6,303 nt of DNA from positions 1 through 6,303 of the forward strand of contig CALKAH010000169.1 in the NCBI GenBank assembly GCA_937983315.1. The letters are read 5' to 3'. The translations under genes were made by a program, and so were the position numbers. Shown in pieces: positions 6,254 through 6,303 of this stretch. The notes beneath the pieces were generated by a model. The model was given only the letters and a program-made list of their open reading frames with translations, did not search any database and was not told the DNA's origin. Position 1 is the stretch's first letter; the number at the start of each line of letters is the position of its first letter. Source of the stretch: an uncultured Acholeplasmataceae bacterium. Its GTDB lineage: Bacteria > Bacillota_I > Bacilli_A > Acholeplasmatales > Acholeplasmataceae.

Positions 6254-6303
6254 AGATCGGAAGAGCACACGTCTGAACTCCAGTCAACGAATACGATCTC
6301 GTA
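6254..6303. other. Illumina TruSeq adapter and index: sequencing artefact, not genomic
   Basis: From 6254 the sequence begins AGATCGGAAGAGCACACGTC and continues along the known TruSeq read-2 (i7-side) adapter for 34 nt, with one mismatch at 6287 (A where the adapter has C). Bases 6288-6295 (CGAATACG) sit in the 8-nt index position, and 6296-6303 (ATCTCGTA) match the start of the constant P7 tail. The genomic sequence therefore ends at or just before 6253; 6222-6253 holds no recognisable feature. Confidence 0.97.

Overview
The window is about 6.3 kb of low-GC DNA (around 40% G+C by eye) from a Gram-positive-lineage bacterium. The gene set is Bacillota-like: YhaM-type exoribonuclease, WalJ/YycJ, RlmH, DegV/FakB, and a lipobox-bearing lipoprotein of PrsA type. 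TGA is used as a real stop: walJ, rlmH and degV all end on it, and RlmH ends right after its canonical PYHK tail. Tryptophan is encoded by TGG. This excludes the Mycoplasma/Spiroplasma code, but not standard-code relatives such as Acholeplasma or Izemoplasma, or Erysipelotrichia-like lineages. The exact taxon cannot be fixed from this window.

Layout: (1) 1-333, plus strand: the C-terminal 110 residues of a YhaM-like HD-domain 3'-5' exoribonuclease, cut by the window's left edge. (2) 334-408: a convergent gap packed with two rho-independent terminators, one for each flanking gene. (3) 409-3351, minus strand: a very large (980 aa) lipoprotein that looks like two consecutive, divergent PrsA/SurA-type foldase units; only the second keeps both parvulin-type histidines. 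It has its own extended -10 promoter and a strong RBS, which moves the start 27 nt inside the longest reading frame. (4) 3352-3483: a divergent intergenic region. (5) 3484-6196, plus strand: a tight four-gene operon: WalJ-like metallo-beta-lactamase-fold hydrolase, RlmH 23S rRNA methyltransferase (ATGA stop/start overlap), a HAD-family hydrolase with a DFNGT motif, and a DegV/FakB-like fatty-acid-binding protein. It is closed by a clear terminator at 6201-6221.

The last 50 bases (6254-6303) are not genomic. They match an Illumina TruSeq read-2 adapter, an 8-nt index and the start of the P7 tail, so the right end is an untrimmed contig edge.

Most of the window is housekeeping: RNA turnover, ribosome methylation, exported-protein folding and exogenous fatty-acid handling. 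I see no mobile element, CRISPR array, tRNA, rRNA or defence system. The item most worth following up is the double-unit PrsA-like lipoprotein.
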